Positions 43,070-52,064 are shown, counted from the stretch's first letter. The stretch: 64,000 nt of DNA from Halorubrum sp. CBA1229 (GCF_003721435.2 NZ_CP054585.1:2232001-2296000); one strand, 5' to 3'. Numbers and translations: made by a program. The notes: generated by a model from the sequence alone, not told the origin.

Positions 43070-44596
43070 TTAGCGTTGAACCTGTTCGGATATATCCCGC
43101 CCAATACCAACCGCCACTATTTCGTCCCCCAACGGGTCTGTCAGGCGGGTTCCGCGGAACTCGAATGAATGTCTCTCTCCATCGGCTGTGAGTATGTCCG
43201 CCTGAACAACAGTTGAGCCTGTATTCATGACGTCTTCAATACTCTCGTCGATCCGTTCGCGGTGCTCTTCAACGAACAGGTCTGTAGCACCCATCTCGTC
43301 GAGTTCCTCGTCAGCGTATCCAGATACCGTTGATAGGCGTTCGTTCCACCGACGCAACTCTCCGGTCTCGGTTACTGCATAGAAAATGTCCTGAAGCGCA
43401 TCCAGACTCTCGTCGATGAACGTCTGTTGGTTGCGAATCCGCTGTTCTCGCTGGACTTCATCCGAAACATCGGTTATGAAGCCATCGATAACCTCTCGGC
43501 CGGTTACCGGGTCCTCGACCAACTGGCCCTGGTCGCGAATCCACCGCACGTCACCGTCTTTGGTAACGATCCGGTATCTTGAATCGAACCGACCCGTTGA
43601 CTCGAGTCCCTCGATATGGGTAGACCAGAGGTTCTCCCGGTCTTCAGGGTGAATTATCTCTTCTGCGTTGATCACCTGATCTTCTAATTCGGTCGCAGTG
43701 TAGCCCGTAATCAGTTCAGCATCGCCTTTGACAAACTCCAGCGGGTACTCTGGCTCGTACCCGTGGCGATACACGTATCCGGGAAGGTTGTCAATAATCG
43801 TCTCCAGATGTAACTCCCGTTTTTTCTGTTGCGTAATATCACGGACCAGACCGACCACGCGGACCACGTTTCCATCGTCATCTTGAATGGGTTTCGTGTC
43901 GCCGTGAACCCATCGGGGTTCTCCATCCGGTGGAATAACTCGATACTCCACTTGGGATGATTCGCCCGTTGAGAGTGCTTCCATCGACTCACGAGCTTTC
44001 TCTCGGTCGTCGGGATGGACCATATCCAAAAACGACAGCGGGTTTTCCTCCAGCTCGTCGGTTGATCCGCCCCATATCTCTTCATACGCGGAGTTGATGA
44101 AGAGGAGTTCGCTCCAGTCATCGTTGAACATAAAAAGGATATCGTCCGTTCGATTAGCGAGTTCCGAGAGTTTCCGTTCTGTCTCCTGAACCGCTCGGCG
44201 AGAGCGATACTGATCGACCGCATTACTGATCCGATTGGCCAAGACCGTGTACTGACTGGAACTGGACGTTTTCTGTAGATAGTCGGTTACGCCCGCGGAA
44301 ATCGCGTCGCTGGCGATCTCTTCAGAGCCCTTGCCTGTAAAGAGAATGAATGGGAGTTCCGGATACTCCTCGCGGACGGCGTTGAGAAATTCGATGCCGT
44401 CTGTGCCAGGCATGTCGTAATCCGAGACAATGCAGTCGATATCGCGAGCGGCCAAGTGCTGTAATCCATCAGCCGGACTGGTCACCGTTTGGACGTTAAT
44501 CCGATCGTGTTCGCGTTCGAGAAATGTCGTAACCATTTCGGCAAACGATGGTTCGTCATCGACGTGAAGAACGCGAACCTCGCTGCCAAGACTCAT
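43070..44596 (-). CDS. Receiver-PAS-PAS-PAS protein lacking a kinase domain
   Basis: 508 aa. Receiver (1-125; VDDEP, Asp59 in VSDYDMPG, FTGKGSEEIAS), then three PAS/PAC modules (about 135-255, 260-385, 390-508) with PHDD-like MVHPDDREKA and PAC ends VRDITQQKKRE and ITDVSDEVQREQR. It stops right after the third PAC (DISEQVQR), where related proteins continue into HisKA-HATPase. Codon use is clearly more A/T-rich than the neighbours, suggesting recent transfer. It may be a truncated kinase or a signalling adaptor. An AT-rich 157-bp leader lies upstream. Confidence 0.88.
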   Translation of the reverse strand: MSLGSEVRVLHVDDEPSFAEMVTTFLEREHDRINVQTVTSPADGLQHLAARDIDCIVSDYDMPGTDGIEFLNAVREEYPELPFILFTGKGSEEIASDAISAGVTDYLQKTSSSSQYTVLANRISNAVDQYRSRRAVQETERKLSELANRTDDILFMFNDDWSELLFINSAYEEIWGGSTDELEENPLSFLDMVHPDDREKARESMEALSTGESSQVEYRVIPPDGEPRWVHGDTKPIQDDDGNVVRVVGLVRDITQQKKRELHLETIIDNLPGYVYRHGYEPEYPLEFVKGDAELITGYTATELEDQVINAEEIIHPEDRENLWSTHIEGLESTGRFDSRYRIVTKDGDVRWIRDQGQLVEDPVTGREVIDGFITDVSDEVQREQRIRNQQTFIDESLDALQDIFYAVTETGELRRWNERLSTVSGYADEELDEMGATDLFVEEHRERIDESIEDVMNTGSTVVQADILTADGERHSFEFRGTRLTDPLGDEIVAVGIGRDISEQVQR

Positions 44597-44753
44597 AAAT
44601 ATATGCTAGTACGGTTCAACTTAACTGTACTGAGATATGGTAACATTCTGCACTACGAAACGCTGCATCTGACGCTAGTAAACAGTCTCCGCAGTAATGG
44701 GTGTCCCATTTTCCGCGAGATACGTCTGAAGAACCGGGTCGCTCCCGGCATCT

Positions 44754-45311
44754 CTATTCGATCTCCCGGATCACCCGCGCCGGGTTCCCGCCGACCACCG
44801 TGCGCGCCGGCACGTCCTTCGTGACCACCGCGCCGGAGGCGACCACCGCCTCGTCGCCGACGGTCACGCCGGGGTTGAGCACCGCGCGCCCGCCGATCCA
44901 GGCGTCGTCACCGACGGTCACGGGCCGTCCCCGCTCGCGGCCAGTCGCGCGCTCGTCGGGGTCGATCGGGTGGGTCACCGCGTAGACGTGGACGCCCGGG
45001 CCGAGCATACAGCGGTCGCCGAAGGTGATCGGGCACGCGTCGAGGAGGACGCAGCCGTAGTTCGCGAAGAAGTCGTCGCCGACGGCGACGTTGTAGCCGT
45101 AGTCGCAGCGGAGGGACGGCTGGACGACCGGGTCCTCGCCGACCGCGTCGAACAGCTCGCGGAGGAGGTCGGTCCGGCGCTCCCGCTCGGCCCCGCTCGT
45201 CCCGTTGTATCGGCGCGTCAGGTCGCGGGCGCGCTCGCGGTCGGCGACGAGAGCCGGGTCGGTGGGGTCGTACGGCTCTCCCGCCACCATCCGCTCGGTC
45301 TCGGTCGGCAT
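44754..45311 (-). CDS. Hexapeptide-repeat sugar O-acetyltransferase (maltose/galactoside type)
   Basis: 185 aa from ATG 45311 (MPTETERMVAGEPYDPTD). The N-terminal Mac domain (MVAGEPYDPTDPAL, DLTRRYN) is followed by a left-handed beta-helix: NVAVGDDFFANYGCVLLDAC, then AVTHPIDPDERATG and PVTVGDDAWIGGRAVLNPGVTVGDEAVVASGAVVTKDVP. It transfers acetyl from acetyl-CoA to a sugar hydroxyl. The TTATAAATC box about 24 nt upstream (45331-45339) fits a leaderless start. Confidence 0.93.
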   Translation of the reverse strand: MPTETERMVAGEPYDPTDPALVADRERARDLTRRYNGTSGAERERRTDLLRELFDAVGEDPVVQPSLRCDYGYNVAVGDDFFANYGCVLLDACPITFGDRCMLGPGVHVYAVTHPIDPDERATGRERGRPVTVGDDAWIGGRAVLNPGVTVGDEAVVASGAVVTKDVPARTVVGGNPARVIREIE

Positions 45312-45330
45312 GGTCGGGGTAACGGGCGCC

Positions 45331-45340
45331 GATTTATAAG
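45331..45340 (-). promoter_or_regulatory. TATA box of the acetyltransferase gene
   Basis: Minus-strand CTTATAAATC about 20-29 nt before ATG 45311. Confidence 0.55.
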
Positions 45341-45370
45341 TCGTCGGTGGTTCGGTCGCCCGACCGGCCC

Positions 45371-46264
45371 TCACCCGTGCGTGTAGCCGCGGTCGGGGAG
45401 CGGGTCGCCGTCGGCGGTCACCCCGTCTGCGGCGTCGATGACGGTTCCCACGCGCGCGAGCCCGCCCGAGCAGGCCTCGCGGGCGTCGTCGAGGTCGCCT
45501 TCGGGAACGGTACAGACGAGCTCGAAGTCCTCGCCGAAGTGCGCGGCGAGCTCGAAGCGGTCGGCGGGCCCCTCGGCGACGTCGTCGACCGCGGGATGGA
45601 CGGGGAGCCGGTCGCTATCGAGCGCGAAGCCGACCTCGCTCGCCTCCGCGAGCTGGTGGAGCGACCGCGCGAGCCCGTCCGAGGAGTCCATCATCGCGGT
45701 CGCGCGGCCGGCGAGCGCGACCCCGTCGGCGACGCGGGGCGCGAACCGGAACAGGTCGTTGGCGCGCTCGACCGACGCCTCGTCGCCGCGCTCGAACAGC
45801 CGGAGGGCGGCCGCGGACCGCCCCCACTCCCCGGTGACGCAGAGCGCGTCGCCGGGGGCCGCGCCCGACCGCGTCACCGGGCCGGCGTCGGCGACCTCGC
45901 CGATCGCGGTCGAGGCGGTCGTGAACTCGTCGTGGCTGTCGAGGTCGCCGCCGACGTAGTCGGCGTCGACCGACTCGCAGACGTCGACCGCGCCGGCGAC
46001 GAACCGGTCGAGTCGGTCGGGGTCGAATTCGGCGTCGGCGTAGACGGCGACCGCGGCGGTCGCGGTCGCGCCCATCGCCGCCACGTCCGAGAGCGACGCG
46101 CCGACCGCTCGCCACCCCGCGGTGTACCGGGTCGTCCCCGGCGGGAAGTCGGTGCGCTCGTGGAGCATGTCGGTCGTGATGACGGTGTCGCCGACGACGG
46201 CGGCGTCGTCGCCCGCGTGCGGCAGGTCGGCGGAGAGCCGGCGAAGCGCATCGCGCTCGTTCAC
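45371..46264 (-). CDS. thiL: Thiamine-monophosphate kinase
   Basis: 297 aa from GTG 46264 (NERDALRRLSADLPHAGDDAA). It phosphorylates thiamine phosphate to the cofactor thiamine diphosphate. PurM/ThiL fold: AGDDAAVVGDTVITTDML with metal-binding aspartates, GWRAVGASLSDVAAMGA, CVTGEWGRSAAALRL and the ATP-site MDSSDGLARSLHQLAE. Longer upstream in-frame sequence (to 46366) is unlike the family, so the GTG start is preferred. The TMP kinase role is firm from motifs; other thi genes are elsewhere. Confidence 0.93.
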   Translation of the reverse strand: MNERDALRRLSADLPHAGDDAAVVGDTVITTDMLHERTDFPPGTTRYTAGWRAVGASLSDVAAMGATATAAVAVYADAEFDPDRLDRFVAGAVDVCESVDADYVGGDLDSHDEFTTASTAIGEVADAGPVTRSGAAPGDALCVTGEWGRSAAALRLFERGDEASVERANDLFRFAPRVADGVALAGRATAMMDSSDGLARSLHQLAEASEVGFALDSDRLPVHPAVDDVAEGPADRFELAAHFGEDFELVCTVPEGDLDDAREACSGGLARVGTVIDAADGVTADGDPLPDRGYTHG

Positions 46265-46370
46265 GGGCGGGCAAACGCACCCGAGCCGGTTAGAAGGGAT
46301 CGGTCCGACGCCCGACGATTGCCGCCCCGAGCGCGTCGCCCGCCCGATCGTGCCCCGTGATACCACGCAT

Positions 46371-46433
46371 CATTTAAACAGGTAATACACACTAACGAAT
46401 ATTATCATTATCGATCATTATGTTTATTATCAT
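46371..46433. promoter_or_regulatory. AT-rich control region with ATTATCAT repeats
   Basis: An island of A/T in the 46265-46455 intergenic stretch: ATTTAAACAGG near 46372, then ATTATCAT at 46401-46408 and again at 46426-46433 (25 bp apart), with ATCGAT between. It lies between divergent thiL and the aceA gene group and is a likely promoter/operator for the latter. No further gene is visible in this stretch. Confidence 0.5.
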
Positions 46434-46455
46434 CCCTCCGAACTCACCGAGTGCA

Positions 46456-46557
46456 ATGTCAGTATCAGTACGCGGACACGGGGCAGCACGACGCGCCGAC
46501 CGACCGATCACCAGACGACCACCGCAACCACCCACACGACCCGATGACGACACCTGA
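46456..46557 (+). CDS. 33-residue Arg/Pro-rich ORF (uncertain)
   Basis: ATG 46456 gives [20 protein letters not shown] and ends PPTRPDDDT. It lies about 25 nt after the AT-rich region, the right place for a leaderless start, and overlaps the next ORF. The composition is basic and unlike normal haloarchaeal proteins, so coding is doubtful. Confidence 0.3.
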   Translation: MSVSVRGHGAARRADRPITRRPPQPPTRPDDDT

Positions 46558-46858
46558 CAAGACCACGACGCCCGAGACGACCCGACCGACAGACCGGCAG
46601 ACGACTGAGACGACCCGACCGACAGACCGGCAGACGACCGCTGACGCTTCTCCCCGCTCGATCCCCGGCCGCACGCCGATCACCGAGGAAGCGGGTGCGC
46701 CGATCGTTCCCGCGACCCGGACGTCGACGACGGGGGCGACCGCGACCGACGCCCCGCGTCGCCCGAGCCCGCCGCCGACCGACGCGGAGCGAGACGCGCC
46801 GCTGGTCCCCGACCTGCGTCCGACCCGGACCTCGCGGACCGACGGGGGGTCGCCGTGA
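46544..46858 (+). CDS. Low-complexity Thr/Pro/Arg-rich protein
   Basis: 104 aa: [16 protein letters not shown] duplicated in tandem near residues 15-40, then a Pro/Arg/Thr-rich remainder. It ends in a GTGA overlap with the next small ORF. No hydrophobic segment or known domain. The chain of overlapping frames leading to aceA suggests it might be translated, but the biased composition makes this uncertain. Confidence 0.4.
   Translation: MTTPDKTTTPETTRPTDRQTTETTRPTDRQTTADASPRSIPGRTPITEEAGAPIVPATRTSTTGATATDAPRRPSPPPTDAERDAPLVPDLRPTRTSRTDGGSP
46574..46639 (+). repeat. 33-bp tandem duplication
   Basis: 46574-46606 repeated at 46607-46639 with only the last base differing; the unit starts GAGACGACCCGACCGACAGA. 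It encodes two 11-residue Thr/Arg/Asp repeats in the ORF that spans it. Confidence 0.85.
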
Positions 46859-47037
46859 GCCCCGTTCCCCTGTCCGGGACCGGCGCCGGTCCCCGACCCG
46901 ACCCGACGACGTTCACGCGGAGCGCGACCGACCGGTACGCGACGGACCGATCGACGGCCGACCGGCGCGCGACGGATCGAACCACGACCGACAGCGCCGC
47001 GACGGCGCGGTCCACCGACGACGACACCGCAGAGTGA
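46855..47037 (+). CDS. 60-residue Thr/Asp/Arg-repeat ORF (uncertain)
   Basis: GTG 46855 overlaps the preceding stop (GTGA). The product [20 protein letters not shown] continues with repeats of ATDR type ([20 protein letters not shown]). It ends 5 bp before the aceA ATG. Possibly a leader or coupling ORF for aceA rather than a functional protein. Confidence 0.35.
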   Translation: MSPVPLSGTGAGPRPDPTTFTRSATDRYATDRSTADRRATDRTTTDSAATARSTDDDTAE

Positions 47038-47042
47038 CATCC

Positions 47043-48125
47043 ATGCATCCCAACGAGCTCGACGACGACGTCTTCGAGAGAGATATCGACAACCCGGCCG
47101 GCCGGAAGCTCCGCGAGCTGTTCGCGGAGCAGGAGTACACGTTCGCGCCCGGGATCTACCACGCGCTCGACGCCCGCCTCGCGGAGATGGCGGGCGTCGA
47201 CGCCGCCTACATGAGCGGCTACTCGACCGTGCTCGGTCAGTTCGGCTTCCCCGATCTGGAGATGGTCACGATGACCGAGATGGTCGAGAACGCCAAGCGC
47301 ATGGTCGAGGCGACGAACCTCCCGGTTGTCGCCGACTGCGACACCGGTTACGGCGGCGTCCACAACGTCCGGCGCGCGGTCCGCGAGTACGAGAAGGCCG
47401 GCGTCGCCGCCGTCCACATCGAGGACCAGACCTCGCCGAAGCGGTGCGGCCACATCGCGGGCAAGCAGATCGCCTCCCGCGAGCAGGCGCGGTCGCGCTT
47501 CGAGGCGGCCGTCGACGCCAAGCAGAGCGAGGACACGGTCATCATCGCGCGGACCGACGCGTACGGCTCCGCCAACGGCGACTGGGAGGAGCACCTCGAA
47601 CGCGGCCGGATCTACGCCGACGCCGGCGTCGACCTCGTCTGGCCGGAGATGCCCGACCCGTCCCGCGAGGACGCGGTCGAGTACGCGGAGACGATCCACG
47701 AGACCCATCCCGACCTCGACCTGGCGTTCAACTACTCCTCGTCGTTCGCGTGGAGCGAGCAGGAGGACCCGCTCACCTTCGCAGAGCTCGGCGACCTGGG
47801 CTACCAGTACATCTTCATCACCCTGTACGGGCTCCACTCGGGCGCCCACGCGGTGTACGAGGACATGCAGAACATCGCCGAGAACGACGAACAGGCGCAG
47901 TTCGACCTGGAGGACCGCTACCTCGGTCACGAGACGGAGAGCCACCACGAGCTCTCCTTCGTCCCGCGGTATCAGGACATCGAGGCGCGGTTCGACCCCG
48001 AGGCGTCGGCCCGCCAGGAGGCGTCGGCCGGCTTCACCGAGGAGGAGAACGACCCGATCACCGCCGAAGACGGTGACGCCGAGGGAGAAACGGAGGAGCC
48101 GCCGGCCGCCGAGAGCGACGACTGA
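47043..48125 (+). CDS. aceA: Isocitrate lyase
   Basis: 360 aa, the compact haloarchaeal form. It splits isocitrate into succinate and glyoxylate in the glyoxylate shunt for growth on acetate or fatty acids. Active-site signature KRCGH at 133-137 with Cys135; [18 protein letters not shown] and [10 protein letters not shown] are also present. The C-terminal 45 residues are an acidic extension. Malate synthase is not adjacent in this window; only small low-complexity ORFs precede it. Confidence 0.95.
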   Translation: MHPNELDDDVFERDIDNPAGRKLRELFAEQEYTFAPGIYHALDARLAEMAGVDAAYMSGYSTVLGQFGFPDLEMVTMTEMVENAKRMVEATNLPVVADCDTGYGGVHNVRRAVREYEKAGVAAVHIEDQTSPKRCGHIAGKQIASREQARSRFEAAVDAKQSEDTVIIARTDAYGSANGDWEEHLERGRIYADAGVDLVWPEMPDPSREDAVEYAETIHETHPDLDLAFNYSSSFAWSEQEDPLTFAELGDLGYQYIFITLYGLHSGAHAVYEDMQNIAENDEQAQFDLEDRYLGHETESHHELSFVPRYQDIEARFDPEASARQEASAGFTEEENDPITAEDGDAEGETEEPPAAESDD

Positions 48126-48143
48126 TCGGTAGCGGATCGCGGA

Positions 48144-48180
48144 ACGAGACCGGAACCGTCCGGTCGTCTCGTTTTTCTTT
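48144..48180 (+). terminator. aceA terminator
   Basis: ACGAGACCGGA pairs with TCCGGTCGTCTCGT (a two-base bulge), followed directly by TTTTTCTTT. Good factor-independent form. Confidence 0.7.
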
Positions 48181-48236
48181 ATCTCCGGCGGTCGGTCGCG
48201 TTTCGGGGACCGGTGGTCGGACGCCGCGCTCGCGGA

Positions 48237-48401
48237 TCAGGCCGGAAGCGTGTCGATACCGTTGATCTCGACGTAGCCGTAGCCGCACTCGGGGCACCGC
48301 CACTTCGTCTTCTCGCCGAGGTGAAGGGTCATCGCCGCGGTCCGGTAGAACGACTGGGTCTCTCCGCACGAGGGACAGTCCACGTCCTTTTCGAGCGCCA
48401 T
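48237..48401 (-). CDS. Small zinc-ribbon protein, DUF7838-like
   Basis: 54 aa: MALEKDVDCPSCGETQSFYR, then KTKWRCPECGYGYVEINGID. Two CxxC pairs make a classical zinc ribbon of the rubredoxin/RNA-polymerase type. The start ATG at 48401 is clear. Probably a nucleic-acid- or protein-binding accessory factor; conserved in haloarchaea, function unknown. Confidence 0.82.
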   Translation of the reverse strand: MALEKDVDCPSCGETQSFYRTAAMTLHLGEKTKWRCPECGYGYVEINGIDTLPA

Positions 48402-48475
48402 GTGCGCGGATCGATCCGGCGCGGTGTTGAAGCTACTGATCCGGCGGCCGCCGCCCGCACGCGCGACTCCGTCCC

Positions 48476-49171
48476 TCAGGCCCGTCTGAGGGACAGGGCG
48501 ACGAGCTTCTGTTCGGCGGCCCGGAGGTGCTGATGGAACGTCGCCGGACAGATCCCGAACCGCTCGGCGAGCTCCTCGGCGGTGACCTCCCGCGGCCAGT
48601 CGTAGTACCCGGCGTCGTGGGCCGCTCCGAGGATCTCCCGCTGGCGATCGGTCATATCCGTCTCGAGGGCCGCCCGGAGACACTCCTGCCCGAATATTGG
48701 TGTCCCGTAGGACTGCTCTCGCTTGACCCTCAGCTCGGCGTCCGGATAGGCGTCGGTGAAGTCGTTTACGACCGTCGAGACGTCCTCGGACGGCGGGACC
48801 TCCGCCCCGACGGTCCCGCTCCCGCCTCGGCTCTCGACGGTGCAGGGGAGCGCGCCGGACTCACCGAGAAAGACCGCCGGACAGCCGTCGTCCACGACGA
48901 ACTCGAATAACGCCTCGTCCGTGAACCGCTCGACGAGACGCGCCTCCACCGACGGGTGGTCGAGGGCCTGCGCGAGGACGGACTCGGGGTCGACGCCGCT
49001 GACCGAGAAGAACTCGGCGTAGCTCCCCGCTCCCCGCGGGATGAACTCCCTCAGCAGCGCCGCTGCGCCGTCCGCCTCGGACACCGCGACGAACGGGTAC
49101 TCGGAGCTCGAAAGGGCGAATTCGACGTAGGTCACCCGTTCGTCCGCCCGGGGGGAATCCTGGGAGGTCAT
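48476..49171 (-). CDS. Bacterio-opsin activator-type HTH regulator
   Basis: 231 aa from ATG 49171 (GGGAGGT just upstream). The N-terminal sensor-like domain (about 10-155; VTYVEFALSSSEYPFVAVSE) is typical of the haloarchaeal Bat/HTH-10 group. The C-terminal HTH_10 domain has LTDRQREILGAAHDAGYYDWPRE-type sequence and TAEELAERFGICPATFHQHLRAAEQKLV. It lies beside the aceA region but with its own promoter; whether it controls aceA is not shown. Confidence 0.88.
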   Translation of the reverse strand: MTSQDSPRADERVTYVEFALSSSEYPFVAVSEADGAAALLREFIPRGAGSYAEFFSVSGVDPESVLAQALDHPSVEARLVERFTDEALFEFVVDDGCPAVFLGESGALPCTVESRGGSGTVGAEVPPSEDVSTVVNDFTDAYPDAELRVKREQSYGTPIFGQECLRAALETDMTDRQREILGAAHDAGYYDWPREVTAEELAERFGICPATFHQHLRAAEQKLVALSLRRA

Positions 49172-49325
49172 GAGGGACCGTTCACTATTGACCCGTTTCA
49201 CTCTTGTCCCGCGCCGACCGCGACGGCGCGGCTGCGGGTTCGAGCGCAGAGGAGCGGGACGAAATACGGCAAAGCTAGGCGCGTGCCTCTGACGATAATA
49301 CGTTACGGCCGCATCCGCTTAGTCG

Positions 49326-49348
49326 CACACCCCAACTGCTTCGGTGTG
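49326..49348 (-). terminator. Hairpin downstream of arcS
   Basis: CACACC (49326-49331) pairs with GGTGTG (49343-49348). It lies 20 bp past the arcS stop on the minus strand. No long T run; weak call. Confidence 0.35.
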
Positions 49349-49367
49349 GGTCCCGCGACCCGCGGGG

Positions 49368-51170
49368 TCACTTCTCGTCCACGTGCCGGACCTCGCTGGC
49401 GACGCCGCGCGTCGAGTCGACCATCTCCGGCCCGGACATCTCGGCGCGGCCGACCGCGAACGCCTTCGGCCCCTCGATGACGACCTCGTCGCCGACGCGG
49501 ATGTCGTCGTCCGCGTCGACGACGCCGGGCGCCAAGACGGAGCCGTGCGGGACGAACGGGTCGATCCGGACCCGTTTCGTGGGGGCGTCGCTCTCGACCC
49601 AGCGGCGCGCGCCGGCGAGGGTGAACGAGAGGGTGCCGTACTGGGGGACCATCGTCGCGAGCTGCTCGCCCGGCTCGCCCTCGCGGCCGGCGTCGGGGTC
49701 GTCGCCCCACACCTGCAGCTTGGGGTACCGTCCGGTGGTTCGAATGTCCGCCTCGCCCGGCCCGCCGAACAGGTCGTCGCCCGCGCCGTCGCCGAGGAGG
49801 TAGTCGGCGATCGCCCGGACCGTGTTGTGCTCGCGCTCGCGCTTGCTGTAGGCGGGCTCGCCCTGCAGGGTCGCGTTCAGCTCCCCGAGCGACTCGTCGC
49901 TCGTCGGGTGGCCGACGCACGTGTACTCGAACGGGACGTCGACCGCGGGGTCGCTCGCGACGCGCTCGCAGATCTCGCGGTAGCCGTGGTCGGGGACGTG
50001 CGCGATCACCCGCGAGTAGTCGTTCCGCGTCAGATACCGCCGGAGCACCTCGGCGACGAAGCCGATCTCGTCTTCGCTCCAGTCGCCAGTGACGACCGCG
50101 TCGTAGTGCTGGGCGGGGTACGTCGTCTCCAGTTCCTGAGGCACCACGCCGATCGGCGAGGTCATCGAGACGGTGTGGCCGCGCCACTGGATCGCGTCGT
50201 GGAACTGCCCGTGGCTCTGGGAGTCGCTGTACGGCTTCGTCGCCGAGCAGGGGACCAACACGAGCGGCTGATCCGTGAACCGGTTCCGGTACCGGCTCGT
50301 CACCCGGTCGGCGAACCGCCGGATCTCGACGCGGTCCAGCGTCTCCGCGGTCGCCGCGGTCACCTCGGCGTCGCGCATCAGCGGCGTGCGCTCCTCGACG
50401 TACCCCCACTGATCGTCGAACTCGCGGAACGCGGCCGTGAGCCACTGCTCGTGGCGGGTCTGCCCTTCGATGTAGTCGCGCAGGCGACCCGCGCGGATCC
50501 GCTCGCGCACGCGGCGGAGCTCCGCGCGGAGCGCGTTCACGTTGTGCTCGGCGCAGTCGGCGCGGGTGAATTCGTCGCGGGGTCCCGCGCAGGCGGGACA
50601 GGCGCACGGCAGCTCGTCGAGATCCTCGAGGAAGTGCTCGGCGTCGGCCGTGAGGTATCGCCCCTGCGTCCCCTTCGCCCGGGCGAGCGTCGCGTCCACG
50701 AGGTCGACGCCGGCGTACGCGAGGACGGCGACGTTCAGCGGCGTGGCGACGCCCGAAAGCATAAGGGCGGTGTCGGCCGGCAGCGCCGCCTTCGCGGCGA
50801 CGATTGCGTCGCGGAACGCCTCGCCGTGGCCGACGAACCCGGACGCGTCCGAGAGCAGGTACGCGTCGGCGCCGACGTCGCGGGCGCTCTCGCTGTCGAC
50901 GACGGCGGCAGAGGGGTAGTCGACATCCGGGTGGTCGACCGCGAACGACTCGCGGACCTCCTCGCGGGTCCCCGCGGGGAACGAGCGGTGCGGCAGGACC
51001 GTGAGCGCGTCGTCGCCGCCGTCCGGGACCTCGCGCTCGCCGGCCCAGAGGCTGCCGGCGTCCGCTAAGAAGGGGTCCGCGAGCGCCGGCGTCGTCACCG
51101 GCTCGGCGAGCCGTAGCTCCCCGAGTCGGGCGGCGCCGTCGCGCTCGTGGACCTCGAAGTGGTCGGTCAT
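49368..51170 (-). CDS. arcS: Archaeosine synthase ArcS (TgtA2)
   Basis: 600 aa. ArcS acts after TgtA on preQ0 at position 15 of tRNA to form archaeosine. It has a TGT-like N-terminal region without full catalytic residues, a zinc site PCACPACAGP (about 190), the ArcS-specific catalytic block LVPCSATKPYSDSQSHG (about 305), and a C-terminal PUA RNA-binding domain (about 510-595; RIDPFVPHGSVLAPGV, GPKAFAVGRAEMSG). Its partner tgtA lies 2.2 kb upstream on the same strand. Confidence 0.95.
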   Translation of the reverse strand: MTDHFEVHERDGAARLGELRLAEPVTTPALADPFLADAGSLWAGEREVPDGGDDALTVLPHRSFPAGTREEVRESFAVDHPDVDYPSAAVVDSESARDVGADAYLLSDASGFVGHGEAFRDAIVAAKAALPADTALMLSGVATPLNVAVLAYAGVDLVDATLARAKGTQGRYLTADAEHFLEDLDELPCACPACAGPRDEFTRADCAEHNVNALRAELRRVRERIRAGRLRDYIEGQTRHEQWLTAAFREFDDQWGYVEERTPLMRDAEVTAATAETLDRVEIRRFADRVTSRYRNRFTDQPLVLVPCSATKPYSDSQSHGQFHDAIQWRGHTVSMTSPIGVVPQELETTYPAQHYDAVVTGDWSEDEIGFVAEVLRRYLTRNDYSRVIAHVPDHGYREICERVASDPAVDVPFEYTCVGHPTSDESLGELNATLQGEPAYSKREREHNTVRAIADYLLGDGAGDDLFGGPGEADIRTTGRYPKLQVWGDDPDAGREGEPGEQLATMVPQYGTLSFTLAGARRWVESDAPTKRVRIDPFVPHGSVLAPGVVDADDDIRVGDEVVIEGPKAFAVGRAEMSGPEMVDSTRGVASEVRHVDEK

Positions 51171-51250
51171 ACTCCCCCTCGCGCGGGGACGGTCAATTCT
51201 CTTGTGTTCCGCGCCGCAACCGTTAGGGACGACCCGTCCGAAGGGATCGC

Positions 51251-51697
51251 ATGGAGCCCTCCGGCCCGTGGGACCGCGACCGCGTCGACGAGTTCCTGAC
51301 CGACGCCCGCGTCCCGGTGCGCCTCGGTTGTCGCACGCCCGCGGACGACCCGTGGATCGTCTCGCTGTGGTTCTCGTGGGACGGCGCCGTCCACTGCGCG
51401 ACGAGCGCCGACGCAGACGTCGTCTCGTTTCTCACGCACGACGACCACGTCTCCTTCGAGGTGTCGACGAACGATCCCCCGTATAAAGGCGTCAGGGGCC
51501 GCGGCCGCGCGACGGTGTCGCCGGACGCGGAGAAGGAGCTGCTGCGCGCCCTGCTGGAGCGGTATCTGGATGGCGTCGACAACCCGACCGGGGACCGGCT
51601 CCTCCGGCCGGAGCGCGAGGAGGTGCGGATCCGGATCGAGCCGGAGCGACTCCACACGTGGGACTACTCGAAGCGGATGGGGTCGGGAGAGGAGTAG
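51251..51697 (+). CDS. Pyridoxamine 5'-phosphate oxidase-like flavin protein
   Basis: 148 aa split-barrel protein: PVRLGCRTPADDPWIVSLWF, CATSADADVVSFLTHDDHVSFEV and VRGRGRATVSPD match the PNPOx-like/general-stress FMN-binding family. The true substrate is unknown; it is probably not a B6 oxidase. Divergent from arcS across 80 bp. Confidence 0.85.
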   Translation: MEPSGPWDRDRVDEFLTDARVPVRLGCRTPADDPWIVSLWFSWDGAVHCATSADADVVSFLTHDDHVSFEVSTNDPPYKGVRGRGRATVSPDAEKELLRALLERYLDGVDNPTGDRLLRPEREEVRIRIEPERLHTWDYSKRMGSGEE

Positions 51698-52064
51698 CGT
51701 CGCGCGGCTGTTTCAGCTCCGGTCGCTGTTGAACTTCTCAGAACGCGACGGGAAGTGGCACTGAATACAGAGGATGTAGTTAGGTACGGCGACTGCGTTA
51801 TGTTCTCTCTGAATCCAGAATCAACCGAGAGGTCGTGCTGCAAATGGAATACGGCTCTTCTACCGTGGGCGAAGAATACCTTCAGGAGCGAAGATAGTGA
51901 GACCGAGTAGACCACCCAACAAGAGAATCGCGGTGACACGCGCTCCGTCTGTACCTGTTGATACTCCGTCTGAGGTGACTCAGCGAGTTCAGACAGACCA
52001 GTTCTAAGTAACTGGGAACTGGCATTAATACTGTATATATTCACAGGCCAACGACCACGCGCAG
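51698..52064. other. Lower-G+C intergenic stretch
   Basis: A 367-bp region of clearly lower G+C than its surroundings. Open frames exist on the minus strand, but they have interrupted codon bias. A short hydrophobic translation (TAILLLGGLLGLTIFAP) in one minus frame near 51910-51960 hints at a decayed membrane-protein gene. The TATA box GTATATATT (52033-52041) at the right end is 28 nt before the halocyanin-like start. Confidence 0.5.

Noticed and set aside
46465-47040. Minus-strand 191-codon Val/Arg/Ser-rich frame before aceA
   Set aside because: It is opposite a 33-bp tandem repeat and has repeated [10 protein letters not shown]-type low complexity; no start signals. The plus-strand frames are at least coupled to aceA.
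51664-52044. 126-codon minus-strand frame in the lower-G+C spacer
   Set aside because: No family, mixed codon bias, and it shares the region with better-looking but broken frames; treated as debris.
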